A stretch of 15,534 nucleotides of DNA from an uncultured Candidatus Saccharibacteria bacterium (GCA_938049075.1 CALICZ010000150.1:1-15534), one strand, 5' to 3'; counted from the first letter of the stretch, positions 1-7,430 are shown. Numbers and translations: made by a program. The notes: generated from the sequence alone by a model not told the origin.

Positions 1-426
1 CGTGAGATGAGTGAACTCGGCATGATCATCGACTCTGTCGACGAACTCATCACCCCTACCGACGTCATCAAGATCCAGCGCCTCTACGAGCTCAAGTTTC
101 ACCTTTTGGGTATGCCCGTCCAAGACAAGCGCGGGCGACGCCTCGGTAAGATTAGCGACTATACGATCGAGACGGGTAATTTTGTCATCCAGCAGCTCAT
201 CGTCCGACGCTCGTGGCTCCACCGCCTCAATGATGCTGAGCTGGTTATCCATCGGTCGCAAATTATCGAGATCAATAACGATGCTATCATCGTCCAGTCG
301 CAGGCTGAGACCAAAAAGTCCGAGCAAAAGGCCGCCGAGCCAGCCATAAGTAGCGGCGAGTACGTCAATCCCTTTCGCAAGCCATCGCAAGCCCGAGAAT
401 CAATTAAGAGCGACGAACGTCGCTAA
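1..426 (+). CDS. PRC-barrel domain protein, 5' end outside window
   Basis: Open in frame from base 1 to a TAA at 424-426. The first codons (Arg-Glu) precede the first visible Met with no stop, and no Shine-Dalgarno or promoter precedes that Met at base 7, so I read this as the C-terminal 141 codons of a longer gene. The stretch around LLGMPVQDKRGRRLGKISDY, followed by alternating beta-strand residues (FVIQQLIVRR, ELVIHRSQIIEI), is the PRC-barrel pattern: a small beta barrel found in ribosome-maturation and photosynthetic proteins and in many uncharacterised bacterial proteins. Its partner here is unknown. The last ~45 residues are polar, rich in Lys, Glu and Ser, and probably disordered. The gene converges on recX with only 6 nt between the stop codons and no visible terminator. 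PRC family assignment is fairly secure; function is not. Confidence 0.72.
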   Translation, partial: REMSELGMIIDSVDELITPTDVIKIQRLYELKFHLLGMPVQDKRGRRLGKISDYTIETGNFVIQQLIVRRSWLHRLNDAELVIHRSQIIEINNDAIIVQSQAETKKSEQKAAEPAISSGEYVNPFRKPSQARESIKSDERR

Positions 427-432
427 CACACA

Positions 433-1104
433 TCAGTATTCATCACCCGCCAAAGCGGCTCGGATGTCATCATAGGCAAAGCCTTGACGCAAAAGATACG
501 CGATAAGCTTTTGCTCGTCTGGGTAGCGGGGGCGTTTTTTAGCAATCACCTTAGCTAGCTCGTCTTCATCAGTCCGCCTCGACTGCGCTAATGCTTGGTG
601 TATCATCTCCGGTGCAACGCCCTTAGCACGTAGCTCTGCCTCCAGCTTGCGGCGCGACACCCCCTTACTCTGGTGGTGATTCTCCACCCACCACTGGGCA
701 AATGCCCCATCGTCGATATGACCACGCTGCTCAAGGCGCGCAAACACCCGCTGCACAACCGCTAGCGAAGCACCAGGCTTCTCAACTAGCGTACCAGTTT
801 TGCGTTGTTTATACTTGCGTGGCAGCGTCTTGCGCTGGAGATAGTCGCGGATTTCGCGTGCACTGTGCGGCCGCATAAGGGTGTACTCAAGCGTCCGTGC
901 GTAGAGCTTACCAAACTCCCCCTCACGGCGCAGTTCAGCCAGCTCGGCCTCAGTCAGCATTCGCCCCACCTTCACACCACAATCCACCACCTGCGCCACA
1001 TCAAGGCTAAAATCATACGTGCCATCGATAAATACATTCACTCGATCGGCACTCCGCACCTGCGCAGTGAGCGCAGTGATGGTGTAGGTTTTTTCTGTCG
1101 GCAT
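433..1104 (-). CDS. recX: RecX, regulator of RecA
   Basis: A 223-residue protein with RecX architecture. It has an N-terminal beta segment (residues ~8-35, containing DRVNVFIDGTYDFSLD), a helix with the family's Arg-Pro-x-Ser signature (MRPHSAREIRDYLQRK, ~77-92), then further three-helix repeats (LEQRGHIDDGAFAQWW at ~124-139, SRRKLEAELRAKGV at ~150-163, and a last one near 195-218). RecX family proteins bind RecA filaments and modulate recombinase activity. The linker at ~93-115 is longer and more basic than usual. It is not cotranscribed with recA: five genes of the recA operon lie between, and recX has its own promoter. No Shine-Dalgarno precedes the ATG, and the -10 box TATAAT ends 6 nt upstream, so the message is probably leaderless. 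The stop is TGA. Assignment is confident. Confidence 0.9.
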   Translation of the reverse strand: MPTEKTYTITALTAQVRSADRVNVFIDGTYDFSLDVAQVVDCGVKVGRMLTEAELAELRREGEFGKLYARTLEYTLMRPHSAREIRDYLQRKTLPRKYKQRKTGTLVEKPGASLAVVQRVFARLEQRGHIDDGAFAQWWVENHHQSKGVSRRKLEAELRAKGVAPEMIHQALAQSRRTDEDELAKVIAKKRPRYPDEQKLIAYLLRQGFAYDDIRAALAGDEY

Positions 1105-1110
1105 GTATGT

Positions 1111-1140
1111 ATTATATACAAATTTATTTAGTCATGTCAC
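1111..1140 (-). promoter_or_regulatory. recX promoter, leaderless type
   Basis: Reading the minus strand, TATAAT (1116-1111) is preceded at 18 bp by GTGACA (1140-1135), which matches TTGACA at 5 of 6 positions. Only ACATAC separates the -10 from the recX ATG, so the expected start of transcription falls on the start codon. Confidence 0.7.
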
Positions 1141-1178
1141 TCAGCTTTCCTCTCTAGAAATGAGCTGCGTCAACCCCA

Positions 1179-2210
1179 CTACTGAAATGCTTTGAGATAG
1201 ATATTATATGCTTCATCAATGAAGACGGCTTTATTGGTACGAAAAGCTGATTGATCGCTATTTATTTTTTCAACTCTCTCGCCATCAGAAACAAACTCTA
1301 TCTTCTCTACTGGTACCATATGTCCAATCAGGACAGCTGGTCGGCGTGTCTGCTCATCTCGAGCGGGAGATACGTCAACAACATAGAACGTACTGCGTTG
1401 AGTATACCCTTCATAAGCAAGCAATTTATTAGCATTATCATAGGCAAGAAAAGCTCTCATACCATTAATACATGGTTCATATATTGTGCCTATGTCTGCT
1501 GGACTAACCTTTCTTAGTTTAAAATCATATATATCTTTATACCAAAAATTCTTGCACTCATCAAAGAACATATAGATGACTTCATCCTGTGTGAACGCTG
1601 GGATCTTATCAGAGTTCTTTCGTAGTTTATCGTCCCACGCTCTCACTCCAAGGCCACTGATTGGATCATCCCACGCATATACGCCTTCATCAAAATAACT
1701 GGTGATGATGTCGCTATTCTCTGTGACAATCACCCCGCCAACCGCATCACCCAAGCACCCTAGCATAATTCCCTTGCCAGTTCTATCAACAATCTCTGCA
1801 TTATTACCCATAGACGGCTCCTCATAGTCCATCCGTGGGCAGACCAGAAGCAGCTTATCACCAATCGGCTGAATGTAGCAAAAATTAATAAAATGCCGGC
1901 CAAGGTCAAGGTGTATTACCTGTTTAACCGTCTCTTTCTCCCAATCAATGACAAATTCAAGAACCGAAAAGACACTATCTACCTTGATTTTTGTAAAACA
2001 AGCTATCCCGCCTCTCATTGGAATATTACTCGAGAGCAAAACATAGAGATGATTATCATAGCCAAGCTGCATGCTACATATTTCTGTCGTCTTGTGCCCG
2101 TACTCTTTGAGTATCTCGCGCAGATTCGCTACGCGCGTTATATCAATCTGCGTCGTGGGAAGCGCATCTAGCACCCTACTTTCGTCTTTCAAGTCATCAT
2201 TTTCAGTCAT
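1179..2210 (-). CDS. Uncharacterised protein, possibly beta-propeller-like
   Basis: A 343-residue soluble protein that I do not recognise with confidence. There is no signal peptide or membrane segment. It is rich in short beta-prone stretches separated by Gly/Asp/Asn turns (NHLYVLLSSN, DKLLLVCPRMDYEE, GGVIVTENSDIITSYFDEGVY, AFLAYDNANKLLAYEGYT). This, and the YFDEGV-x-WDDPISGLG-VRAWD stretch near residues 175-195, recalls uncharacterised propeller-type proteins. An in-frame TTG lies at 2231, but I chose the ATG at 2210: it has AGAGGAG just upstream and overlaps the preceding stop as ATGA, which implies translational coupling. It ends the recA-led operon. Its base composition looks more AT-rich than its neighbours (about 35% GC in a 60-nt sample versus about 53% in recX), which hints at a different origin. 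Confidence 0.8.
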   Translation of the reverse strand: MTENDDLKDESRVLDALPTTQIDITRVANLREILKEYGHKTTEICSMQLGYDNHLYVLLSSNIPMRGGIACFTKIKVDSVFSVLEFVIDWEKETVKQVIHLDLGRHFINFCYIQPIGDKLLLVCPRMDYEEPSMGNNAEIVDRTGKGIMLGCLGDAVGGVIVTENSDIITSYFDEGVYAWDDPISGLGVRAWDDKLRKNSDKIPAFTQDEVIYMFFDECKNFWYKDIYDFKLRKVSPADIGTIYEPCINGMRAFLAYDNANKLLAYEGYTQRSTFYVVDVSPARDEQTRRPAVLIGHMVPVEKIEFVSDGERVEKINSDQSAFRTNKAVFIDEAYNIYLKAFQ

Positions 2211-2821
2211 TTCTTCTCCTCTCTTAAACAAATTTCTATCAGCTCTGGAAACGCTCGCGTCTGCATTGCACTGAAGGTGAAGTGGCCGTGGTCGACAAAT
2301 CGATGGTAGCGTAGCTGGGGTAGCTCACGGCGGAGCTTTGCCGTGGAGCTTTGCAGATGTGGGTAGTCGTCGGTAGAGTAGAGCACATCAATGCCGTGCA
2401 CCGCTTTGCGGTCTATCTGGCGGTCGAGTGCAAAGCGAAAGAAATCTCCTGCCTCTCCCTCAACATCCAGCCACGGTGCCACCAGTACGACCCGGCCAAC
2501 ACGGCAATTTCCCTCACTCAGCCAGCGGAGCAAAAAGCCACCACCACAGCTATGGCCCACTAGCAGCGTACGCTCATCCACTGGCAGATGGGTAAATTCT
2601 TGGCGCCACACCTCATAGCGTGGCTCGTATGGGCGAGGCATCTCGGGTGTTTGCGTCAGTATCCCACGTATCAAGAGTTGTTGCTGAAGCCAAGGCAGCC
2701 AATGTGAGTTGCTTGGGCCGTCACCCTGGATATTATAGTACTCGTCATAGTCTGGTCGTCCATGGAGGATGATTGCCCGGGTAAACGGAGTTTCGTTTCT
2801 GTAGTGGTTTTCGATATCCAT
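2207..2821 (-). CDS. RBBP9/YdeN-like alpha/beta serine hydrolase
   Basis: A 204-residue single-domain alpha/beta hydrolase. Visible features are the beta strand and oxyanion region AIILHGRPDYDEYYN (~16-30), the HWLPWLQQQLL motif (~40-50), the nucleophile elbow GHSCGG with Ser91, VLVAPWLD (~112-119), a candidate acid Asp151/Asp152, and a candidate base His178/His180 in the VDHGHF motif. Such proteins are small cytosolic serine hydrolases (RBBP9/YdeN type); the natural substrate is generally unknown. AGAGGAG lies 12 nt before the ATG, a long spacing, and no better in-frame start exists. The gap from the upstream Nudix gene is 68 nt. The TGA stop overlaps the next gene's ATG by 4 nt. Fold and catalytic class are confident; substrate is not. 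Confidence 0.85.
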   Translation of the reverse strand: MDIENHYRNETPFTRAIILHGRPDYDEYYNIQGDGPSNSHWLPWLQQQLLIRGILTQTPEMPRPYEPRYEVWRQEFTHLPVDERTLLVGHSCGGGFLLRWLSEGNCRVGRVVLVAPWLDVEGEAGDFFRFALDRQIDRKAVHGIDVLYSTDDYPHLQSSTAKLRRELPQLRYHRFVDHGHFTFSAMQTRAFPELIEICLREEKK

Positions 2822-2889
2822 GCTTTATTTTTACTCCTCTAGTGTAGACTCTAGACTCGTTGCCTTGGTCTTTGGTCTCTACCCCTATT

Positions 2890-3438
2890 TTATGACTCGC
2901 GCGATATTCGTCCTAGTTCTTCCATCAACAGCGCAAAATAGAGTGGCCGATGCGGCACAAGCATCACATCTTCTGGCTGCTCGACCATCTGGCGGAATGT
3001 GTCATACGGCACCCAGCGCAGTGCCGCTGCTTCACCATCAACCATATCGAGCGGCTCATCGTGATATTCATAAGTGTAAATAAAGTGAAACTCGCTATAT
3101 GCTGATTTGCGCTTTGGCAAACTCCCAATAAACTTCACTCGAGAAGTATCAAGCGCCACACCAATCTCCTCTTGAGCCTCACGCAGCGCCGCATCAAGCG
3201 GTGTCTCGCCCCGGCTCACGTGCCCCGCTGCCGAAATATCCCAATAACCTGGCCAGTTTCTGACCTGATCAGCTCGGCGCTGGAGCAATATGTCACATCC
3301 ACCATCGCTACTACGCCGCCACAACCAAACATGCGCTGCCGCGACAATAGCATCCTTGGTCACATCTTTGCGGGCAAGGCCTTCGCCCTGTTTTGGCACT
3401 CCATTTGGGCGATAACTCTGCCATAAATCATTATGCAT
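2890..3438 (-). CDS. Nudix hydrolase
   Basis: A 182-residue Nudix protein. The Nudix box occupies residues 72-94 in the form G-x5-E-x7-R-E-x2-E-E-x-G-V, with Glu78, Arg86, Glu87, Glu90 and Glu91 all in place for metal binding, so it should be active. The N-terminal part (NDLWQSYRPNGVPKQGEG, then AAHVWLWRR) and the LLQRRADQVRNWPGYWDIS strand resemble the IDI-like/YfcD type of Nudix enzyme, which hydrolyses nucleoside or other diphosphate compounds. The substrate cannot be told from sequence. AGGAGT lies 6 nt before the ATG, and the start is 3 nt after the preceding HIT stop codon, so it belongs to the recA operon. Next to a HIT protein, a nucleotide-pool cleaning role is reasonable inference. 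Confidence 0.88.
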   Translation of the reverse strand: MHNDLWQSYRPNGVPKQGEGLARKDVTKDAIVAAAHVWLWRRSSDGGCDILLQRRADQVRNWPGYWDISAAGHVSRGETPLDAALREAQEEIGVALDTSRVKFIGSLPKRKSAYSEFHFIYTYEYHDEPLDMVDGEAAALRWVPYDTFRQMVEQPEDVMLVPHRPLYFALLMEELGRISRES

Positions 3439-3441
3439 TGC

Positions 3442-3903
3442 TTACTCCTGTGTATTGTTCTTTATATCAGATGCTGCTTCTCTCATGTGCTGCGCTAGAT
3501 CAGCCAGCTCAGCCGTTGGCGACTCGGCACGGCTCCCTGGGCGATACAAGAACTGGCGTGGTTCATATTGAGTAATACCAGCATCACCTTGTGTTCGTGG
3601 CACAATGTGAATGTGGAGGTGCGGCACCGACTGACCGTAGGCGCGACCCTCATTCCAAGCACAGTTAAACCCTTGAGCGCTAACCGCTTGGCGCAGCACA
3701 TCCTTCACATACTTCACCAAAGCAAACAAATCAGTAAGTTCTTTTAGTGTCAACTCATCAATCGTTGCAACGACACGCTGTGGCACAACCAAGCTATGCC
3801 CGGGTGTAATTGGTATGTTGGTCAAGAACGCAAATGAATGTGCTGTCTCTGCAAAAACCCGACCCTCATCTCGCACAACAGTTGTAAAAACTGAAGTTTT
3901 CAA
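3442..3903 (-). CDS. HIT family nucleotide hydrolase/transferase
   Basis: A 153-residue histidine-triad protein. It carries FAFLTNIPITPGHSLVVPQR (~24-43), the helix around residues 50-75, the GFNCAWNEGRAYGQSVPHLH segment and the triad HLHIHIVPR with His95, His97 (expected nucleophile) and His99. The N-terminal zinc-binding Cys-x2-Cys of many HIT proteins is absent. HIT proteins hydrolyse nucleoside phosphoramidates or dinucleoside polyphosphates. The start is a TTG only 2 nt after the recA TAG stop, with no ATG nearby and only a weak GGAAG ~10 nt upstream, so translation is probably coupled to recA. It sits between recA and the Nudix gene in one operon. Family call is secure; start codon is less so. 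Confidence 0.85.
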   Translation of the reverse strand: MKTSVFTTVVRDEGRVFAETAHSFAFLTNIPITPGHSLVVPQRVVATIDELTLKELTDLFALVKYVKDVLRQAVSAQGFNCAWNEGRAYGQSVPHLHIHIVPRTQGDAGITQYEPRQFLYRPGSRAESPTAELADLAQHMREAASDIKNNTQE

Positions 3904-3905
3904 TG

Positions 3906-4931
3906 CTACGCTTCTTCCGCCGCCTTCACTGCCTCGCGGACTTTACCATCAATTTCAGCCAGGGTATCGGCGTGTTCTTTGAGGTATTCTTTGGTCTTGT
4001 CGCGGCCTTGGCCAATTGTCTCGCCACCGTATTTGAAGAACGCCCCAGACTTATCAACAATACCATGCTGCACTGCGAGGTCGAGAATATCCCCCGTCTT
4101 GGAGATGCCTTCGTTGTACATGATGTCGAACTCAGCAACGCGGAAGGGCGGCGCAATCTTGTTCTTTACCACCTTCACCTTCGTGCGGTTACCGCGAATG
4201 TCATCACCCACCTTAATTTGCCCAATCCGGCGGATATCCACCCGCTGCGAGGCATAAAACTTCAGCGCATTACCACCGGTCGTTGTCTCAGGATTGCCAA
4301 ACATTACGCCGATCTTCATGCGGATCTGGTTGATGAAAATGACGGTTGCTTTACTCTTGTTGATAATCCCCGTTAGCTTACGCAGTGCTTGGCTCATCAA
4401 GCGAGCCTGGAGACCCATGTGTGAATCACCCATGTCACCGTCAATTTCTGCTTGCGGCGTCAACGCTGCCACCGAGTCCACCACGATGAGGTCAACGGCA
4501 TTCGACCGCACCAGCGTCTCTGTAATCTCCAATGCTTGCTCACCATTATCTGGCTGCGACACCAAAAGGTTGTCTGTATCGACGCCAAGCTTCTTGGCAT
4601 AGCTCGGGTCGAGCGCATGCTCGGCATCAACAAAGGCCGCCGTGCCACCCTGTTTCTGAATCTCGGCAATGGCATGTAGCGTCAGCGTCGTCTTACCGCT
4701 ACTCTCTGGCCCATAGATCTCGATAATGCGCCCCTTGGGGTAGCCACCGCCCAGCGCAAGATCGAGGCTCAGCGAGCCAGACGGAATCACCGCTACATCT
4801 GCCTGGTGGAATTCACCAAGCTTCATAATAGCGCCATCGCCAAATTGTTTTGTAATCTGATCCATCGCGAGGCCAAGCGCTTTGAGCTTGCCGTCGTCTG
4901 TGGTTTGTGTCGTATTCGATTGTTTGGTCAT
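3906..4931 (-). CDS. recA: RecA recombinase
   Basis: A 341-residue RecA, the ATP-dependent strand-exchange protein of homologous recombination and repair. Walker A is GPESSGKTT (74-82); the catalytic AFVDAEHALDP region is at ~99-109; Walker B is LIVVDSVAAL (~148-157); loop L1 with EIDGDMGDSHMGLQAR is at ~162-177; loop L2 NQIRMKIGVMFGNPETTTGG is at 201-220; the C-terminal domain runs from ~270. The C-terminal tail is short and mixed in charge rather than strongly acidic. I chose the ATG at 4931 because GGAGAGG lies just upstream. A TTG at 4949 is in frame and would add six residues; it lies exactly 6 nt after the -10 box. It heads a five-gene operon (HIT, Nudix, hydrolase, unknown). Confidence 0.97.
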   Translation of the reverse strand: MTKQSNTTQTTDDGKLKALGLAMDQITKQFGDGAIMKLGEFHQADVAVIPSGSLSLDLALGGGYPKGRIIEIYGPESSGKTTLTLHAIAEIQKQGGTAAFVDAEHALDPSYAKKLGVDTDNLLVSQPDNGEQALEITETLVRSNAVDLIVVDSVAALTPQAEIDGDMGDSHMGLQARLMSQALRKLTGIINKSKATVIFINQIRMKIGVMFGNPETTTGGNALKFYASQRVDIRRIGQIKVGDDIRGNRTKVKVVKNKIAPPFRVAEFDIMYNEGISKTGDILDLAVQHGIVDKSGAFFKYGGETIGQGRDKTKEYLKEHADTLAEIDGKVREAVKAAEEA

Positions 4932-4955
4932 ACGTCCCCTCTCCTTCAAGAATTT

Positions 4956-4964
4956 ATTATACCA
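4956..4964 (-). promoter_or_regulatory. recA promoter, extended -10
   Basis: On the minus strand TGG-TATAAT is an extended -10 element with no good -35 at 16-18 bp. Expected transcription start is near 4949, giving an ~18-nt leader that contains the Shine-Dalgarno AAGGAGAGG before the ATG at 4931. Confidence 0.65.
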
Positions 4965-4997
4965 GAATCTCTTGCCGTTGTCCGCGTGGAGATTGAT

Positions 4998-5006
4998 TTA
5001 CAGTAA
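4998..5006. promoter_or_regulatory. Candidate operator upstream of recA
   Basis: TTACAGTAA is a perfect 4-1-4 palindrome, 37-45 bp upstream of the recA -10. It is short enough to be chance. I list it only because it lies between recA and the divergent pilin gene. The rest of 4965-5123 shows no gene or clear structure. Confidence 0.2.
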
Positions 5007-5123
5007 CAATACCTCGACTATCACCGATTTATTTATTGTATATAACCTCTAGCTTCCACGACTCTACCGATATAGAGCGCTAAACAGCAACGGGCCTTTT
5101 GAAGACATTTTTCGTGATAGACA

Positions 5124-5132
5124 TGCTATAAT
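5124..5132 (+). promoter_or_regulatory. Pilin promoter, leaderless type
   Basis: TGC-TATAAT is an extended -10 with a weak -35. Only AACACC (5133-5138) separates it from the pilin ATG, and no Shine-Dalgarno is possible in that space. Transcription should start at the ATG. Confidence 0.65.
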
Positions 5133-5138
5133 AACACC

Positions 5139-5537
5139 ATGAAGGCACGTAAAGGATTTACCGTTATTGAGCTCATCGTTGTGATCGCTCTGCTTGCAAC
5201 GGGCAGTTGGCTCTTCTTTAGTGAGAAAATCGCGACCGAAGCGACGCAGCGTGACAACCAGCGCAAAACTGCCATTAACGCAATGTACTATAGCCTGGAA
5301 GAAGTGTATTTTGAAAAAAATAACCACTACCCCAACACGATCGATAGTAAGACACTGCGCTCGGTTGACCCATCGCTCTTTACCGATCCAAATGGCCACA
5401 AGCTTGGCAGCGCCCAGTCTAGCTACCACTACAGTGGCACCGACTGCACCACCGACAACCAGTGCAAAGGCTACAAACTCACCGCCAACTTAGAGCGAGA
5501 GGCAGACTACACCAAGACCAACCGCAATAATACCTAA
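5139..5537 (+). CDS. Type IV pilin/pseudopilin-like protein
   Basis: A 132-residue protein with a class III (prepilin) signal: a short basic leader MKARKG, then FTVIELIVVIALLA with Glu at position +5 of the mature protein, as prepilin peptidase substrates require. Cleavage would fall after Gly6. A single N-terminal hydrophobic helix is followed by a helix (TEATQRDNQRKTAINAMYYSL) and a small C-terminal domain with a Cys-x5-Cys pair (CTTDNQC) that could form the disulfide loop of pilins. The product would be extruded into a pilus or pseudopilus at the cell surface. No pilus motor, platform or peptidase gene is nearby, so it is an orphan in this window. It is divergent from recA, has its own promoter, and is followed by a strong terminator. 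Family confident; major pilin versus minor pseudopilin undecided. Confidence 0.87.
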   Translation: MKARKGFTVIELIVVIALLATGSWLFFSEKIATEATQRDNQRKTAINAMYYSLEEVYFEKNNHYPNTIDSKTLRSVDPSLFTDPNGHKLGSAQSSYHYSGTDCTTDNQCKGYKLTANLEREADYTKTNRNNT

Positions 5538-5556
5538 GTCTGTATATAGGTATACA

Positions 5557-5589
5557 AAAAACACCGAGCTTTGTCTGCTCGGTGTTTTT
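5557..5589. terminator. Bidirectional intrinsic terminator
   Basis: The stem CACCGAGC (5562-5569) pairs perfectly with GCTCGGTG (5577-5584) across a 7-nt loop. It is flanked by A6 on the left and T5 on the right, so it works in both directions. It lies between the convergent pilin (ends 5537) and bPH2 (ends 5610) genes and should terminate both. Confidence 0.92.
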
Positions 5590-5609
5590 ATCATCAACGT
5601 CTGCTAGTA

Positions 5610-6374
5610 TTAGTCATCTGCCACTGGCCGACCGTTCTTAAAGTCCTCTACTGCGTTATTAAGCGTCGCGATTTCTTGCTTGGGGTTGGCTACGAATGAG
5701 AAGCGATAGGTCGTCTCGTCACCCTCCGTACTGAGGCGAATTGAGCCATAATTAAACATTGCTTGGAGGACACCACGCTGGTTGTAGCTGGCATCTTCAA
5801 TATTCATCAGACTAACCGTTTGCTCAGTGTGTGAAAAAATACTCGTCTGGATCTCCTGGATAACACTCTCGTTCGTTAGATAAAACATATTGCGCGTATA
5901 AACCCAGACCGACACATAGCCACCAAGAATAAAGGCCAAGATGAGCGCCATACACAGCAACATAAATGACCCAGAAGCAGAAGTTGGTAGGTGGAGGAGG
6001 TCAAAAATATAGTCGTAATTAAACATCAGTGCTAAGACGATGCTTGTCATCAAGGTAGACATAACGATCGCTGGCAGCATACCGATTGGGTGGCGACGCA
6101 CCACACTAATGATGTATTCTTGCTCACTCAGATTGAGATTCGGGAAGGCCATGACTGATTCATCATGGCGGCGGCGCACCTCTGATGACATCCGTGGCAG
6201 GTTCGCTTCTGGGCGCGGCGCATGGTAGTGGGGAGCGCCTTCTTTGCCGCTCACATCGTAGAGTGTGCTGCTCGCCCGTGGTGCCGTGGGTGGCTCGGCG
6301 TAGAGTGGGTTGCCATCGACATCATAGGCGACGGGCCGTGGTGGATCATTGCGTTGCAATCGTTGTGAATTCAT
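5610..6374 (-). CDS. Membrane protein with bacterial PH domain (bPH2/DUF304-like)
   Basis: A 254-residue protein. Residues 1-~75 are Pro-, Arg- and Glu-rich, contain several Tyr, and are probably disordered and cytoplasmic. Two membrane helices follow (~97-118 and ~136-159), separated by a short loop. The C-terminal domain (~160-240) contains FYLTNESVIQEIQTSIFSHT, VSLMNIEDASYNQRGVLQAM and NYGSIRLSTEGDETTYRF, the pattern of bPH2 (YdbS/DUF304) domains: a Tyr-x-Leu-Thr strand, a v-x-I-e-D region, then fNyG-x-I-x-i-x-t. Functions of this family are largely unknown. The TAA stop lies just past the shared terminator. The start is supported by a -10 box 6 nt upstream and no Shine-Dalgarno. ruvB lies 42 nt upstream on the same strand; the promoter in the gap suggests separate initiation. 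Confidence 0.82.
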   Translation of the reverse strand: MNSQRLQRNDPPRPVAYDVDGNPLYAEPPTAPRASSTLYDVSGKEGAPHYHAPRPEANLPRMSSEVRRRHDESVMAFPNLNLSEQEYIISVVRRHPIGMLPAIVMSTLMTSIVLALMFNYDYIFDLLHLPTSASGSFMLLCMALILAFILGGYVSVWVYTRNMFYLTNESVIQEIQTSIFSHTEQTVSLMNIEDASYNQRGVLQAMFNYGSIRLSTEGDETTYRFSFVANPKQEIATLNNAVEDFKNGRPVADD

Positions 6375-6380
6375 GGGTAT

Positions 6381-6389
6381 ATTGTAGCA
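6381..6389 (-). promoter_or_regulatory. bPH2 gene promoter, leaderless type
   Basis: Minus-strand TGC-TACAAT extended -10, followed by ATACCC and the ATG at 6374. Weak -35. The spacing is 6 nt, as for recX, ruvB, PBP1, ruvC and the pilin. Confidence 0.6.
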
Positions 6390-6416
6390 TATCTTGGGCT
6401 CATCACCTCATGCCTC

Positions 6417-7424
6417 TTACTCCATTGCACGGCCAAGATGCTGCTGCGCTCGAGGTGTCACCCGTCGGCCTCGCGGTGTCCGCTCAATAAAGCCAATCTG
6501 CAGGAGATATGGCTCATAAAAGTCCTCTATTGTCGTTGTCTCATCACCTGTCAGAGCGGCAATTGTCGTCAGGCCAACCGGGCTATCACCATAGGTATCA
6601 AGCATCGAGCGCAGCAAATTACGGTCGGCTGGGTCGAGGCCAAGCTCGTCAACTTCCAGCAGAGTCAGTGCCTGTGTTGTCGTTGTTACATCAATAATAC
6701 CATCACCATTCACGTCCGCATAGTCGCGCACCCGTTTGAGCAAGCGATTAGCAATCCGTGGTGTGAGACGTGCTCTGGTGGAGAGCAGTCGCGACGCCTC
6801 TGGCTTGATGCGCGTCTCGAGGATAGTCGCTGCCCGCGTGATAATCTGTGCAATCTCCTCTGGGGTGTAAAATTCCAAACGATAGATATGCCCAAATCGG
6901 TCGCGCAGTGGCGCTGCAAGACTCCCCGTCCGTGTCGTCGCGCCAATTACCGTAAAGCGCGGTAGATCGAGCCGGACACTGCGGGCCGCTGGTCCTTTGC
7001 CGATGACAATATCGAGCTTAAAATCCTCCATCGCCGAGTATAAGATCTCTTCCACAGCTCGCCCCAAGCGGTGGATCTCGTCGATAAACAACACGTCGCC
7101 ATCGTTGAGGTTGGTCAAGATCGATGCTAAATCACCCGCTTTCTCGATCGCCGGGCCACTGGTGACCCGCAAGCCAGCCCCCATCTCGTTGGCAATCACC
7201 GCCGCCATCGTTGTCTTGCCAAGGCCAGGTGGGCCATAGAGCAAAACATGGTCGATTGGCTCGCTGCGCTTCTTGGCTGCCGCAATTGCCAATTGCAAAT
7301 TCTTCTTCAGCCGCTCCTGCCCCACATACTCCGCAAAGCGCTGTGGCCGCAGCGTCACCTCAATACGCTGCTCTTCGCTATCATCCGCGTGGCTACTGGT
7401 ATCAACAATTCGTTCTATCGCCAT
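6417..7424 (-). CDS. ruvB: RuvB, Holliday junction branch-migration helicase
   Basis: A 335-residue RuvB AAA+ motor of normal length. It has LRPQRFAEYVGQERLKKNL (~25-43), Walker A GPPGLGKTT (64-72), Walker B VLFIDEIHRL (111-120), sensor 1 VIGATTRTG (~159-167) and the arginine-finger region PLRDRFG (Arg174). The winged-helix DNA-binding domain at the C-terminus includes GLTTIAALTGDETTTIEDFYEPYLLQIGFIERTPRGR. RuvB hexamers, loaded by RuvA, drive branch migration before RuvC cleavage. In this genome it is not adjacent to ruvA, which is 2.8 kb away on the same strand. An extended -10 box ends 6 nt before the ATG and there is no Shine-Dalgarno, so the start is predicted to be leaderless. Divergent from the small membrane protein at 7493. 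Confidence 0.97.
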   Translation of the reverse strand: MAIERIVDTSSHADDSEEQRIEVTLRPQRFAEYVGQERLKKNLQLAIAAAKKRSEPIDHVLLYGPPGLGKTTMAAVIANEMGAGLRVTSGPAIEKAGDLASILTNLNDGDVLFIDEIHRLGRAVEEILYSAMEDFKLDIVIGKGPAARSVRLDLPRFTVIGATTRTGSLAAPLRDRFGHIYRLEFYTPEEIAQIITRAATILETRIKPEASRLLSTRARLTPRIANRLLKRVRDYADVNGDGIIDVTTTTQALTLLEVDELGLDPADRNLLRSMLDTYGDSPVGLTTIAALTGDETTTIEDFYEPYLLQIGFIERTPRGRRVTPRAQQHLGRAME

Positions 7425-7430
7425 AGGTTT

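Noticed and set aside
4998..5006. LexA/SOS box upstream of recA
   Set aside because: The palindrome matches neither the E. coli (CTG-N10-CAG) nor the Bacillus type (CGAAC-N4-GTTCG) and is only 9 bp. It is kept only as a weak unnamed candidate.
5064..5429. 121-codon ORF antisense to the pilin gene
   Set aside because: It lies opposite a clear prepilin with promoter and terminator. Its translation has no family features and it has no ribosome-binding site.
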